Shown: positions 36,011 through 45,895 of the stretch, piece after piece
Numbering within the stretch: the stretch's first letter is position 1
Layout of the letters: every line of letters begins with the position of its first letter
Assembly (NCBI RefSeq): GCF_003003005.1
Contig: NZ_PVTR01000006.1
Coordinates: 62,001 to 126,000, forward strand
DNA from: Mongoliibacter ruber
GTDB taxonomy: Bacteria; Bacteroidota; Bacteroidia; Cytophagales; Cyclobacteriaceae
Direction: 5' to 3'
Length of the DNA: 64,000 bases
Position numbers and translations under genes: made by a program
The notes under the pieces: model-generated
Database searches by the model: none
Seen by the model: only the letters and a program-made list of their open reading frames with translations
What the model was told of the DNA's origin: nothing

Positions 36011-37360
36011 ATGTCTAAGACCAAAGTAATTGTGATCGGTGGGGATGCCGCCGGAATGAGTGCAGCCTCCAAAATCAGAAGGTCTCATGAAGATTGGGAA
36101 ATCGTGGTATATGAAAAAAGCCCCCACACTTCTTACTCTGCTTGTGGTATGCCTTATTATATAGCTGGAAAAGTTTCATCTGAGGAGGACTTGGTTGCTA
36201 GAAGTCCAGAGACTTTTAGGGACAAGTACAACATAAAGGCCCATACCTTTCACGAAGTCATTCAGGTAGACCCTCCTCAACAAAAAGTATTGGTCAAAAA
36301 CCTTCAGACTGAAGAATCATTTTGGGACAGTTATGATAAACTCTTAATTGCCACAGGGGCTTCTCCAAAAAAACCTGCCCTACCAGCAGTGGATTCAGAT
36401 GGTGTATTTTGCCTTTCTACCCTACAAAGCGGCATAAACACATTCGAATACATCAAAAAACATAAGCCTAAAAAAGCTGTGATCGTAGGTGGTGGCTATC
36501 TGGGAGTAGAGATGGCGGAAGCATTATTGGAAAAGGGGTTGAATGTCACCCTGATAGACCGTAACCACTATATCATGAAGACTTTGGACCAGGATATGTC
36601 GGAAGATATTTGTGGTCTTATGAAGAAAAAAGGCATTACCTTATTGCTAAGTGAGAATCTTACCGCTTTTGAGGCAAATGAAAGTGGAAAAGTAACTTGC
36701 ATTCTTACAGATAAGAGAAAAATCGAAGCAGAATTGGTCATTCTGGGAATGGGGGTAACGCCAAATAGTGAATTGGCCAAACTTGCAGGGATCAAGCTTT
36801 GTGACACAGCAGCCATACAGGTCAATGACCGTATGGAAACGTCTGCCCCCAATGTCTGGGCTGCGGGAGACTGCGCTTCATCATACCATATACTCAAAAA
36901 AAAGCACCAATTTATTGCACTAGGCACCATCGCCAATAAACATGGGCTGATCGCAGGAAGCAATATGTCAGAAGAAACTTTATCATTCCCTGGAGTAATT
37001 GGTACAGCTATTACCAAATTTTTGGAATTGGAAATATCCAGAACCGGGCTTTCTGAAACGGAGGCAAAAGCTCTGGAAATTGACTATGAGACGGCTACTA
37101 TCAAAAGTTCAAACTTTGCCGGTTATTATCCAGAAAGTGGGGAAATCAAAGTGAAGTTATTGGTTGAAAAAGGTAGTCGTAGAATCATCGGGGGACAAAT
37201 AATAGGTCAGAAAGGCAGTGGAAAACGAATAGACTGTATAGCTGCCTGTATTATGGGAAAGCAAACTGCTTTTGACTTGGCCATGATGGATTTGGCTTAT
37301 GTTCCACCGCTATCTACAGTGTGGGACCCCATACAAATTGCCGCAAGGAGGTTAATGTAG
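36011..37360 (+). CDS. CoA-disulfide reductase-like FAD oxidoreductase
   Basis: A 449-residue two-dinucleotide-domain flavoprotein. VIVIGGDAAGMSAA (6-19) binds FAD; the single active cysteine lies in SYSACGMPYYIAG (Cys 45), the signature of CoA-disulfide, NADH-oxidase and persulfide reductases; AVIVGGGYLGVEMAEAL is the second NAD(P)H site. No C-terminal rhodanese domain is present. The reaction could be reduction of CoA-disulfide or related low-molecular-weight disulfides, or H2O-forming NADH oxidase, which cannot be told apart here. Confidence 0.87.
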   Translation: MSKTKVIVIGGDAAGMSAASKIRRSHEDWEIVVYEKSPHTSYSACGMPYYIAGKVSSEEDLVARSPETFRDKYNIKAHTFHEVIQVDPPQQKVLVKNLQTEESFWDSYDKLLIATGASPKKPALPAVDSDGVFCLSTLQSGINTFEYIKKHKPKKAVIVGGGYLGVEMAEALLEKGLNVTLIDRNHYIMKTLDQDMSEDICGLMKKKGITLLLSENLTAFEANESGKVTCILTDKRKIEAELVILGMGVTPNSELAKLAGIKLCDTAAIQVNDRMETSAPNVWAAGDCASSYHILKKKHQFIALGTIANKHGLIAGSNMSEETLSFPGVIGTAITKFLELEISRTGLSETEAKALEIDYETATIKSSNFAGYYPESGEIKVKLLVEKGSRRIIGGQIIGQKGSGKRIDCIAACIMGKQTAFDLAMMDLAYVPPLSTVWDPIQIAARRLM

Positions 37361-37431
37361 AAAGTTTTTTTTGGCTCAGATAAAAATTTACTGATCAAAT
37401 TCATCCAATCTCATTGCATTTTGAGCAGCTA

Positions 37432-37463
37432 TTTGTTACTTTATTGCAACAAATTTATCTTTG
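37432..37463 (+). promoter_or_regulatory. Bacteroidota-type promoter of the IscA-like gene
   Basis: TTTG at 37432-37435, then 20 bases, then TATCTTTG at 37456-37463. This fits the TTTG-N(17-23)-TAnnTTTG consensus of the Bacteroidota primary sigma factor and is the best promoter in the window. Confidence 0.7.
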
Positions 37464-37536
37464 TGTTCGAATTATTTTCTGACACAGGGTGTTAAGAATC
37501 TGTTTGAAAGTTGAAAATTTATTAAATGATAAAAAT

Positions 37537-37863
37537 ATGATAGTCGTTTCAGAAAAGGCCAAAGAGAGAATTCTTGAGTTGAGGAGAGAAGAAGGCCGAA
37601 ATGATAGTGAAAATATAAGGGTTTCGGTGAAAGGCGGAGGTTGTTCAGGCCTCATGTATGACCTTGGTTTTGACAATAGCACTGTTGAGACAGACCATGT
37701 CTTTGAAGACAAAGGCGTTAAAATCATTGTGGACAGAAAAAGTCTGTTGTACTTGGCGGGTACAACTTTAGAATTTTCTGACGGATTAAATGGCAAAGGC
37801 TTTCAATTTGTCAATCCAAATGCCTCAAGGACTTGTGGATGCGGTGAAAGTTTCTCGATTTAA
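37537..37863 (+). CDS. IscA/HesB-type iron-sulfur assembly protein
   Basis: A 108-residue A-type carrier starting MIVVSEKAKERIL; the longer frame from 37489 is not favoured because it opens just after the promoter. The three cluster cysteines are conserved: GGGCSGLMY (Cys 36) and TCGCGES (Cys 100, 102). It passes [Fe-S] clusters to target apoproteins. The downstream terminator shows it is a single gene. Confidence 0.93.
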   Translation: MIVVSEKAKERILELRREEGRNDSENIRVSVKGGGCSGLMYDLGFDNSTVETDHVFEDKGVKIIVDRKSLLYLAGTTLEFSDGLNGKGFQFVNPNASRTCGCGESFSI

Positions 37864-37884
37864 AAATATTTAAATAATACAATT

Positions 37885-37914
37885 AAAACCGGATTTAAAA
37901 GTCCGGTTTTTTTT
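37885..37914 (+). terminator. Rho-independent terminator after the IscA-like gene
   Basis: AAAACCGGA (37885-37893) pairs with 37902-37910, followed by TTTT. Loop of 8 bases. Convincing stem with T-run. Confidence 0.85.
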
Positions 37915-38239
37915 ATGTCTTTTCATTTGACTTATTCCAAAATATTAATATCAATTCACCTTAATATAATATAAAATTTCTATTGCAAACGTGTTCGAAA
38001 GCTAAAACCTGTACAATTACATAGAGATTTATTGAAAATTTTTTAAGAAAAAATTAATGTATTTAAATAACATTCTTTATTTATAAAATTCAAATTAAAG
38101 CAATTTAACCAGTCCTTTATTTAAAAATAGTTTTGTTTTATTTCAAATTAACCCATACATCTAATTAATATTTTTTGTACTTTTCTAGACCAAAATATCC
38201 TTTTTTCTTAATCTTTTATTAAACAAAACCATTTCGTTT
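37915..38239. other. AT-rich leader before susC
   Basis: About 325 bases, very AT-rich, with no coding region or repeat. It should hold the promoter of the SusC/SusD pair, but no exact TAnnTTTG pattern is seen close to the start. Confidence 0.4.
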
Positions 38240-41200
38240 ATGATTAAAACTTTACTAAGCGCTGTGATTTTAGTTCTCCTTTTGGGGAGCACCGGATATG
38301 CACAGACACAGACAGTAACAGGTACTGTGGTTTCCGCCGAAGATGATTTACCCCTTCCGGGTGTAAATGTCAGAATCAAAGGAACTACTACAGGAACTGT
38401 AACAGACCTTGATGGATTGTACTCCATTCAAGCAGAAGCTGATCAAACCCTCGTATTCTCTTATATAGGATTTGACACGCAAGAGGCGGCCATAGGCAAT
38501 AGAAATGTAGTTGATGTGGTATTACAGTTGGATTCCAAGACACTTGGCGAGGTGGTTGTAGTCGGCTATGGTACACAATCCCGAAGAGATTTGACAGGAT
38601 CTGTAGGCAGTGTAAAGGGCGACGATATCAATAGGATGCCAGTAGCTTCTTTGGATGGAGCTATGCAAGGACGGGCTGCCGGAGTATTCGTTCAATCTCC
38701 GTCCGGGACGCCGGGAGCTGGGATTTCCATGCAAATCAGAGGTAACACTTCCCTCTCAGCCAGTAGTCAGCCACTTTATGTAATTGATGGGATTCCGATT
38801 ATTTCAGAAGACCTCTCAGGTTTGTTTTCTGGTGGACAAGCTACCAACTCACTTGCTGATATTAATCCAGCGGACATTGAATCCATAGAGATTTTGAAAG
38901 ATGCGTCAGCAGCTGCTATTTATGGGTCAAGAGGTGCTAACGGAGTTGTCTTGATCACTACCAAAAGAGGTAAATCAGGTGATGCTAAAATCGATATTAA
39001 CGGTTTTTATGGTTTCCAGAGGATCACCAATGAGATTGACATGCACAGTTCACAAGAATTCTTGAACCTGATGAACGATGCTGCAAGACAAGACAACAGG
39101 GCCTTAGGTACCAATTATCCCGAAAACTATGTGTCAGATTTGTGGGGTTTCGATCCAAATGATCAAGACCTTCAAAACACCCGATGGTTCCAGGAAATCT
39201 TTAGAGATGCACCTATCCAAAGCTATGATGTAGCAGTATCAGGTGGCACGGATAAAACACAATACTACACCAGTTTAGCCTACTTCAATCAAGAGGGCGT
39301 TCAGCTTGGAACAGGTTTCGAAAGAATTTCAGCAAGACTCAATGTAGACACACAAGCCAAAAAATGGCTGAAAGTAGGCACCAGCATGACCTTGAATAGA
39401 ACTATTCAGGACAGAACTATCAATGACAACTCACTTTATGGTGTAGTAATCAACTCTTTAGCAGGCGATCCTTTGATGCCCGTAAGACAGGAAGATGGCT
39501 CATATTCAGATCCATTTGATTATTTCGGATGGTGGATGTTGGACAATCCGGTATTGATTGCTGAAAACTATTACAGATTTACCAGAACGGTTAGAGGTCT
39601 AGCCAATACATATGCAGAAGCCAAATTGGCAGAAGGACTTACTTTAAGATCATCTTTGGGTATTGATTACACATATTTGGAAGATGAAGCTTATACTCCA
39701 ATCATTTCAAGAGAATCGGTAAATGGTAATTTTAATGGATTTGGGAATTACGGAAATACTCAAGATTTTACCTGGATTGCGGAAAACTACCTTTCTTACA
39801 CCAAAACTATTGGTGGTGGACTGCACAATATCAACGCAGTTTTGGGTAATTCTTACCAAGCTTCCAGTAGATCTTTTTCTTCGATCTCAGCACAAGGATT
39901 CCCGAGTGATCAGTTCACCAAGCTAGCTGTAGCTGCGAGAGTCACTGCAGCCTCTACTTCTGGTACCAACTGGGGGATTTCATCTTACTTCTTTAGGGGT
40001 AATTATAATTATGCCGATAAATTGCTAGCTACATTCACCGTTAGGGCCGATGGTTCCTCAAGGTTTGGTGAAAATTTCCGATTCGGTATTTTCCCTTCCG
40101 GTTCAATTGCTTACAGACTTAGCGAAGAAGCGTTCATGAAGGACCAAACTGTTGTTTCTGACTTAAAAGTCAGGGCTTCTTACGGTGTAGTAGGTAATCA
40201 GGATGGCATTGGGAATTTTGCATCAAGAGGCTTGTTTGGTGTGGGTGCATATAGGCAAATACCTTCACTAGTCCCTACTTCACTGAGTAATTCTAACCTC
40301 ACATGGGAGAGTACTACCCAAGCCAACATTGGTTTAGATTTCGGAGTTTTAAACGACAGGATCACCTTGACCGCTGATGCGTTTGTCAAAACTACCGACG
40401 ACCTATTACTCAACAGGCTTGTACCCGGTATTTCAGGTTTCAAGTTTGTAACTGAAAATATTGGAAAAGTAGAAAACAGGGGCTTGGAGCTCGCTGTGAG
40501 AGGTGTTATTTTGACTGGTCCTGTTGAATGGAGTTCTTCATTCAATATTTCTTGGATCAGAAATAAGGTATTGGAACTTGAAGTGGATGAGCAGATCTTA
40601 AATGATTCACATATTTTGGCTATAGGCCATCCGATAGGCACATATTTCTTGATTGATCAAGAAGGTGTGGATCCTGAAACCGGCGACATGAGATGGGTTG
40701 ACGTCAATGGAGATGGTCAGATCAACTCAGCTGATAGAAGAATCGTGGGAAATGCACAGCCAAAATACTTTGGTGGATGGGACAACAGTTTTAGGTACAA
40801 AGGATTTGACTTGAACGTGTTTTTCCAATTCACAGTAGGAAATCAAATCTTTAACCATTCAAGAGCCTCGTATGAAAACTTAGGCTGGAGTAGAATCGGA
40901 ACAGGCTTTCCACTTCCTGATGGAAACAACCACCGATTGGCTGATGAAAGATGGATGGAGCCAGGAGATGTTACAGATATCCCTAGGGCTTCCTTGACAA
41001 ATGTAAACTGGAGAGAATACTCTTCAAGATGGCTGGAAGATGGTTCATTCTTAAGGTTGAGAATGCTCACTTTAGGCTACAACTTCAATCCTGCCATTAT
41101 GGATAGGATTGGCGTTAGAAGCTTAAGGGTATTTGCGCAAGCTCAAAACTTACTCACTTTCACCAGGTATACTGGATTTGATCCTGAGGTAAGCCAAAAT

Positions 41201-41287
41201 GCCAGAGACCCAAGGGTAGCTGGTTCTGACTTCGGTACATTCCCGCAGACCAGAAGTATTTCACTTGGTTTTAATATTGGCCTATAA
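38240..41287 (+). CDS. SusC/RagA family TonB-linked outer membrane transporter
   Basis: A 1015-residue TonB-dependent transporter. Signal peptide to about YAQ (residue 22), then a carboxypeptidase-like beta-sandwich (VTGTVVSAEDDLPLPGVNVR), a TonB-box region with EVVVVGYGTQ, a plug (LYVIDGIPI, EILKDASAAAIYGSRGANGV) and a barrel ending NIGL. With SusD at 41300 it forms the lidded import complex of Bacteroidota. No glycoside hydrolase or regulator is beside the pair, so the ligand is unknown. Confidence 0.95.
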   Translation: MIKTLLSAVILVLLLGSTGYAQTQTVTGTVVSAEDDLPLPGVNVRIKGTTTGTVTDLDGLYSIQAEADQTLVFSYIGFDTQEAAIGNRNVVDVVLQLDSKTLGEVVVVGYGTQSRRDLTGSVGSVKGDDINRMPVASLDGAMQGRAAGVFVQSPSGTPGAGISMQIRGNTSLSASSQPLYVIDGIPIISEDLSGLFSGGQATNSLADINPADIESIEILKDASAAAIYGSRGANGVVLITTKRGKSGDAKIDINGFYGFQRITNEIDMHSSQEFLNLMNDAARQDNRALGTNYPENYVSDLWGFDPNDQDLQNTRWFQEIFRDAPIQSYDVAVSGGTDKTQYYTSLAYFNQEGVQLGTGFERISARLNVDTQAKKWLKVGTSMTLNRTIQDRTINDNSLYGVVINSLAGDPLMPVRQEDGSYSDPFDYFGWWMLDNPVLIAENYYRFTRTVRGLANTYAEAKLAEGLTLRSSLGIDYTYLEDEAYTPIISRESVNGNFNGFGNYGNTQDFTWIAENYLSYTKTIGGGLHNINAVLGNSYQASSRSFSSISAQGFPSDQFTKLAVAARVTAASTSGTNWGISSYFFRGNYNYADKLLATFTVRADGSSRFGENFRFGIFPSGSIAYRLSEEAFMKDQTVVSDLKVRASYGVVGNQDGIGNFASRGLFGVGAYRQIPSLVPTSLSNSNLTWESTTQANIGLDFGVLNDRITLTADAFVKTTDDLLLNRLVPGISGFKFVTENIGKVENRGLELAVRGVILTGPVEWSSSFNISWIRNKVLELEVDEQILNDSHILAIGHPIGTYFLIDQEGVDPETGDMRWVDVNGDGQINSADRRIVGNAQPKYFGGWDNSFRYKGFDLNVFFQFTVGNQIFNHSRASYENLGWSRIGTGFPLPDGNNHRLADERWMEPGDVTDIPRASLTNVNWREYSSRWLEDGSFLRLRMLTLGYNFNPAIMDRIGVRSLRVFAQAQNLLTFTRYTGFDPEVSQNARDPRVAGSDFGTFPQTRSISLGFNIGL

Positions 41288-41299
41288 TCAAAAGCAATC

Positions 41300-42640
41300 A
41301 TGAAAAAGATATATATCATCATATTGGCTGTTTTCACTGTTGCATCTTGTGACATTTTAGAGCCAGAACCACTTACATCTTTGGATGCAAGTGCAGCATT
41401 AGTGGACGGCGCTTCCGCAAATGCCATCCTATTGGGAGCTTACTCCAGGATGCAGAACATCAATTATTACGGGTTGGAATATGTACTCAACAATGACCTC
41501 ATTGCAGACAATGCCAGGTATCAGGGATTCTTCGATTCCCAACTGGAAATTGACCAACGTGCGGTGCCTTTCACCAATCTATGGGTAACTCAAGCCTGGC
41601 CAAATATCTACCGGGTGATCAACATAGCTAACCTCCTTATTGCAGAAGTACCGGAATTGGAAGATCCTGGATTCAGTAATAGAAACAGAGTATTAGGTGA
41701 AGCTTATGCTATCAGAGCTTTGGCCTACTTTGACCTACTGAGGGTTTATGGAGAGTTCTTTAACGAAGGTTCCAGCTTTGGTGTCCCTATTTTATTAGAG
41801 CCTATCGAAAACAATGATTTCAACCTAATTCCTGATTTAGGGAGAAATTCAGTAAGCGAAACTTATGCGCAAATTCTAAGTGATTTGGACAATGGAATCG
41901 AACGACTAGAAGGTTTTAGTGACCGTGGCAGGGTAAATTTATGGGCTGCACTTAGCCTAAGAGCAAGAATCAACCTCTACAGAGAAAATTATGCTGCAGC
42001 ATATGAAGATGCCAATAGAGTAATCACAGAAGGTCCTTTCTCTTTGCTTCCAAATGTATCAGAAATCTATGAAGCAACTGAACCTACTTCTGAATCAATA
42101 TTTGAAGTTGAGTACAATGATCAAGATCAAAGCAGTTTTAATACTTACATTATCAGAAGGGATGAATACAATGTTGACCCGAGCTTAAGAGAAGCTTTTG
42201 AAGATGGTGACGCAAGGGCTGAGTTGTTTACATTTAGTAGGAACTCATTCAGGTCAGCCAAATACCCTGATGCTACCAATTCAAATAATGCCAAAGTATT
42301 TAGATTGGCTGAAATTCATTTCATCAGGTCCGAAGCTGCGGTTTTTGCAAATAATGACCCTAATGCAGGAACAGATGACTTGAATATTGTCCGTGAAAGG
42401 GCAGGACTAGGTCCTTTGGGATCCATGGGAAGCATTTCAGAATATGTAGATGCACTTTTGCAGGAAAGAAGATCCGAACTCAATTATGAAGGTCATAGGT
42501 TCTTTGACTTAGTAAGGCATGATAGGATCGGAACAGTTTTAGGTATGCCTGATTTTAGAAAAGTCTGGCCTATCCCAAGAGATGAATTACAGGTTTCCGG
42601 TGGCACTTTAGTGCAAAACCCGGGATATGAAACACTGTAA
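41300..42640 (+). CDS. SusD/RagB family nutrient-binding lipoprotein
   Basis: A 446-residue lipoprotein (lipobox VASC, Cys 17), surface lid of the SusC transporter. TPR-like helices with RALAYFDLLRVYGEF and the C-terminal ERRSELNYEGHRFFDLVRH motif are SusD hallmarks. Separated from susC by 12 bases, so it is the second gene of an operon, closed by a strong terminator. Confidence 0.95.
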   Translation: MKKIYIIILAVFTVASCDILEPEPLTSLDASAALVDGASANAILLGAYSRMQNINYYGLEYVLNNDLIADNARYQGFFDSQLEIDQRAVPFTNLWVTQAWPNIYRVINIANLLIAEVPELEDPGFSNRNRVLGEAYAIRALAYFDLLRVYGEFFNEGSSFGVPILLEPIENNDFNLIPDLGRNSVSETYAQILSDLDNGIERLEGFSDRGRVNLWAALSLRARINLYRENYAAAYEDANRVITEGPFSLLPNVSEIYEATEPTSESIFEVEYNDQDQSSFNTYIIRRDEYNVDPSLREAFEDGDARAELFTFSRNSFRSAKYPDATNSNNAKVFRLAEIHFIRSEAAVFANNDPNAGTDDLNIVRERAGLGPLGSMGSISEYVDALLQERRSELNYEGHRFFDLVRHDRIGTVLGMPDFRKVWPIPRDELQVSGGTLVQNPGYETL

Positions 42641-42656
42641 GACTTATTAATATTCA

Positions 42657-42689
42657 AAAAACGGCTACCTTCTGAAGGTGGCCGTTTTT
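42657..42689 (+). terminator. Terminator after susD
   Basis: A 16-base arm at 42657-42672 pairs with 42674-42689 with one wobble, and the right arm ends in TTTTT. Separates the Sus pair from gcvT. Confidence 0.85.
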
Positions 42690-42716
42690 ATTTCACCTTA
42701 GTATTAAAGCTTTTAT

Positions 42717-42724
42717 TACCTTTG
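42717..42724 (+). promoter_or_regulatory. -7 box of gcvT (TACCTTTG)
   Basis: Exact TAnnTTTG, 26 bases before the gcvT ATG and just after the terminator. Confidence 0.45.
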
Positions 42725-42750
42725 CTGCAATAGAAAAATAAACCCCAAAC

Positions 42751-43848
42751 ATGACAGAAATTATCAAGAAAATTCAGCTAAATGACCTTCACGAAGCACT
42801 TGGAGGCAAAATGGTGCCTTTTGCAGGATACAATATGCCTGTCAGGTACTCTTCCGATATCGAAGAACATAAGACTGTCAGAGAAGGCGTAGGCGTTTTT
42901 GATGTATCTCATATGGGTGAATTTTTGGTGAAAGGACCAAAGGCGCTGGAATTGATCCAAAAAGTCACTTCAAATGATGCCTCCAAACTTGTGAATGGAC
43001 AAGCGCAGTATTCATGTTTCCCAAATGATAAAGGAGGTATTGTAGACGATCTGATTGTCTACAAATTTGAAGATGAAAAATACATGCTCGTAGTCAATGC
43101 TTCCAATATCGAAAAGGATTGGAACTGGATCAATCAGCACAATGACATCGGCGCTGAATTGGAGAACATTTCCGATAACTTGTCACTATTTGCTGTACAG
43201 GGGCCAAAAGCAATCGAAGCAGTTCAATCCATTACTCCTGTTGATCTTTCCTCTATTAAATTCTACCACTTCACTGTTGGCGAATTTGCGGGAGTTAAAG
43301 ACGTGATTATTTCAGGAACCGGATACACAGGTGCAGGGGGTTTCGAGATTTATGTGAAAAACGAAGATGCCGAAAAAGTATGGCAGGCTATATTCGAGGC
43401 TGGGAAAGATTTTGGAATCAAACCAATCGGACTCGGAGCAAGAGATACATTAAGGTTAGAAATGGGATATTGCCTGTATGGAAATGACATTACGGATGAG
43501 ACATCTCCACTAGAAGCAGGACTCGGATGGATCACCAAATTCTCGAAAGATTTCATCAACAGCGAAAACCTAAAGACACAAAAAGAAAAAGGTGTACAAA
43601 GAAAATTGGTTGGCTTTATACTTCAGGAAAAAGGGATTCCAAGAGCACATTACACCATCACGAATGCTCAGGGCGAAGAAATCGGTGAAGTTACTTCAGG
43701 CACAATGTCTCCTTCAATGGGAGTAGGTGTGGGGCTCGGATATGTTAAAACTGAATTGGCAAGCCCTGGGACAGAAATCTTCATTTCGGTAAGGAATAAA
43801 AGCATTCCTGCTAAAATCGAAAAATTACCTTTGTACAAAAAACCATAA
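42751..43848 (+). CDS. gcvT: Glycine cleavage system T protein (aminomethyltransferase)
   Basis: A 365-residue folate-dependent enzyme that moves the methylene group from lipoyl-GcvH to tetrahydrofolate, releasing ammonia. Key features: [24 protein letters not shown], the Asp/Glu-rich [13 protein letters not shown] and [13 protein letters not shown]. Other gcv genes are not adjacent, which is usual in Bacteroidota. A hairpin terminator follows. Confidence 0.96.
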   Translation: MTEIIKKIQLNDLHEALGGKMVPFAGYNMPVRYSSDIEEHKTVREGVGVFDVSHMGEFLVKGPKALELIQKVTSNDASKLVNGQAQYSCFPNDKGGIVDDLIVYKFEDEKYMLVVNASNIEKDWNWINQHNDIGAELENISDNLSLFAVQGPKAIEAVQSITPVDLSSIKFYHFTVGEFAGVKDVIISGTGYTGAGGFEIYVKNEDAEKVWQAIFEAGKDFGIKPIGLGARDTLRLEMGYCLYGNDITDETSPLEAGLGWITKFSKDFINSENLKTQKEKGVQRKLVGFILQEKGIPRAHYTITNAQGEEIGEVTSGTMSPSMGVGVGLGYVKTELASPGTEIFISVRNKSIPAKIEKLPLYKKP

Positions 43849-43864
43849 ATTGGAAAGTAAGATG

Positions 43865-43896
43865 CCCTGGGTGCAAATGCTACACTCAGGGTTTTT
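43865..43896 (+). terminator. Terminator after gcvT
   Basis: CCCTGGGTG (43865-43873) pairs with CACTCAGGG (43883-43891) with one mismatch, followed by TTTTTATTT. Confidence 0.8.
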
Positions 43897-44090
43897 ATTT
43901 GAAATAACTATGTCCCTCCAGAATTAAAGTTGATGCGCTTTCGTCACTAGTTTCTTTAGGAATAGCTAAAATGAGCACATTTTAGCAAAAATATAATGAT
44001 CTATTTAATTGATCTTAATCGGCCAAAAAGCCAATCCCTCCCACCCCGAAATCCTTATCTTAAGGAAAATTAATAAAATCACCCCCAAAA

Positions 44091-44804
44091 ATGAGAAAAG
44101 TTGAAGTTTGCTTAAGCCCCGAATTACTGCATCTCTATGATGTAGATGACAAAATTGTAGTTATTGTAGATATTTTTCGAGCCACCTCCACCATGATAGC
44201 CGCTTTGGCAAGTGGTGTAACAGGCATAGTCCCTGTGATGGATTTGGAAACTTGTAAAAGTTACAAGGAAAAAGGGTACATAATAGCCGGAGAGAGAGAT
44301 GGGCAGAAAGCCCCTGGTTTTGAAATGGGAAACTCTCCAATAGCATACCTTGAAGGTGACTTCTTGGGTAAGAAAATAGCCATGACTACTACAAATGGTA
44401 CAGTTGCCATTGAAAAAACAAAAAATGCAGCCCATTCTATTCTTATTGGAGCGTTTGTCAACATCTCAGCTACAACAAGATTCATTCAAAATCAAAAAAA
44501 GGATGTATTGATCTTATGCGCAGGTTGGAAAGGGAAGTTCAACCTTGAAGACTCCCTATATTCCGGAGCATTGGTGAGTAAGCTTCACCCTCACTTTCGT
44601 ACAGACTGTGACAGTGCCATAGCCTTGAAAAGTTTGTTTGAGAGCAATTCACACCGACTTCAACTATTTATTGGACAAGCCTCTCATGCCAAGAGATTAC
44701 AAAATCATGGTATAGAAAAGGATATTGACTTTTGTTTGGAAATGGACAAATATGATTTCACTGCCCTACTTCAAGGGAATGAAATTTCAATACACAAAGC
44801 ATAA
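44091..44804 (+). CDS. comB: 2-phosphosulfolactate phosphatase
   Basis: A 237-residue ComB-family protein: VDIFRATST, GERDG, GFEMGNSP, TTTNGTVA and LIGAFVNISA are the family signature. ComB removes phosphate from 2-phosphosulfolactate on the route to coenzyme M in methanogens. Bacteroidota do not make coenzyme M; the enzyme may supply sulfolactate for other sulfonates, such as in sulfonolipid or sulfolactate metabolism, which is an inference. No ComA or other partner lies in the window. Confidence 0.88.
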   Translation: MRKVEVCLSPELLHLYDVDDKIVVIVDIFRATSTMIAALASGVTGIVPVMDLETCKSYKEKGYIIAGERDGQKAPGFEMGNSPIAYLEGDFLGKKIAMTTTNGTVAIEKTKNAAHSILIGAFVNISATTRFIQNQKKDVLILCAGWKGKFNLEDSLYSGALVSKLHPHFRTDCDSAIALKSLFESNSHRLQLFIGQASHAKRLQNHGIEKDIDFCLEMDKYDFTALLQGNEISIHKA

Positions 44805-44926
44805 AGGTTGAAAAACAGAACAAAATTTCATAAACATCTTCTTCCAATTCAGAATGAGGGCAAATTTAATTACCTTTACAAGCATTCTGAAATCAATCAT
44901 TTCACTGCAAAATCTACTCTACTATC

Positions 44927-45853
44927 ATGACCGAGGTCAAATTATTTTCCGGTACAAACAGCAACGAATTAGCTGAAAAAATTTCCAAACATTACGGTAA
45001 AAGATTAGGAGACCTAACCATCTCCAAGTTTAGTGACGGTGAAATGTCGCCCAGCTTCAATGAATCTGTCAGAGGTTGTACTGTTTTCTTAATCCAATCA
45101 ACCAATCCTTCTGCTGACAATCTATTAGAACTATGTTTGATGATAGATGCTGCCAAGAGAGCAAGTGCATACAAAGTCTGTACAGTAATCCCTTATTATG
45201 GATATGCAAGACAAGACAGAAAAGACAGACCTCGGGTATCTATCGCTGCCAAACTGATAGCCAACATGTTGACATCAGCAGGAGCAGACAGGATTATGAC
45301 TTGTGACCTCCATGCTGGACAAATTCAGGGCTTTTTTGATATTCCTTTGGATCATTTGAATGGATCAGCTATCTTTGTGCCCTATTTGGAAGGGCTGAAC
45401 CTGGACAACCTTATTTTCGCAGCCCCAGATGTGGGTGGTGTGGCAAGAGCGAGGTCTTATGCAAAGCATTTTGAAGTAGAAATGGTAGTCTGTGATAAGC
45501 ACAGAAAAAGAGCCAATGAAGTGGCCTCCATGCAAGTAATAGGTGATGTTGAAGGAAAAGACGTTATCCTAATTGATGATTTGGTTGATACTGCAGGTAC
45601 ACTTTGTAAGGCAGCCCAGATTATCATGGATAAAGGTGCAAATTCCGTAAGGGCAATTGCTACACATGGTGTACTCTCCGGAAAAGCCTACGAAAACATT
45701 GAAAACTCAGTTTTGAAAGAATTGGTCATTACAGATACCATTCCATTGAAACAAAAGTCTTCAAAAATCAGAGTGCTATCAGTAGCTGATTTGTTTGCCA
45801 AAGCCATCCATGCGGTGACAGGAAACACATCTATAAGTGCACTCTTTATTTAA
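44927..45853 (+). CDS. prs: Ribose-phosphate pyrophosphokinase
   Basis: A 308-residue PRPP synthetase supplying phosphoribosyl pyrophosphate to nucleotide, His and NAD synthesis. YGYARQDRKDRPRVSIAAKL (ATP-binding flap), DLHAGQIQGFF, VCDKHRKRAN and the PRPP loop VILIDDLVDTAGT are all present. It is upstream of rplY and pth, a common cluster. Confidence 0.97.
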   Translation: MTEVKLFSGTNSNELAEKISKHYGKRLGDLTISKFSDGEMSPSFNESVRGCTVFLIQSTNPSADNLLELCLMIDAAKRASAYKVCTVIPYYGYARQDRKDRPRVSIAAKLIANMLTSAGADRIMTCDLHAGQIQGFFDIPLDHLNGSAIFVPYLEGLNLDNLIFAAPDVGGVARARSYAKHFEVEMVVCDKHRKRANEVASMQVIGDVEGKDVILIDDLVDTAGTLCKAAQIIMDKGANSVRAIATHGVLSGKAYENIENSVLKELVITDTIPLKQKSSKIRVLSVADLFAKAIHAVTGNTSISALFI

Positions 45854-45895
45854 AAAGAAAAAATTTTATTCAATTATATACTTAAATCAAAACTT

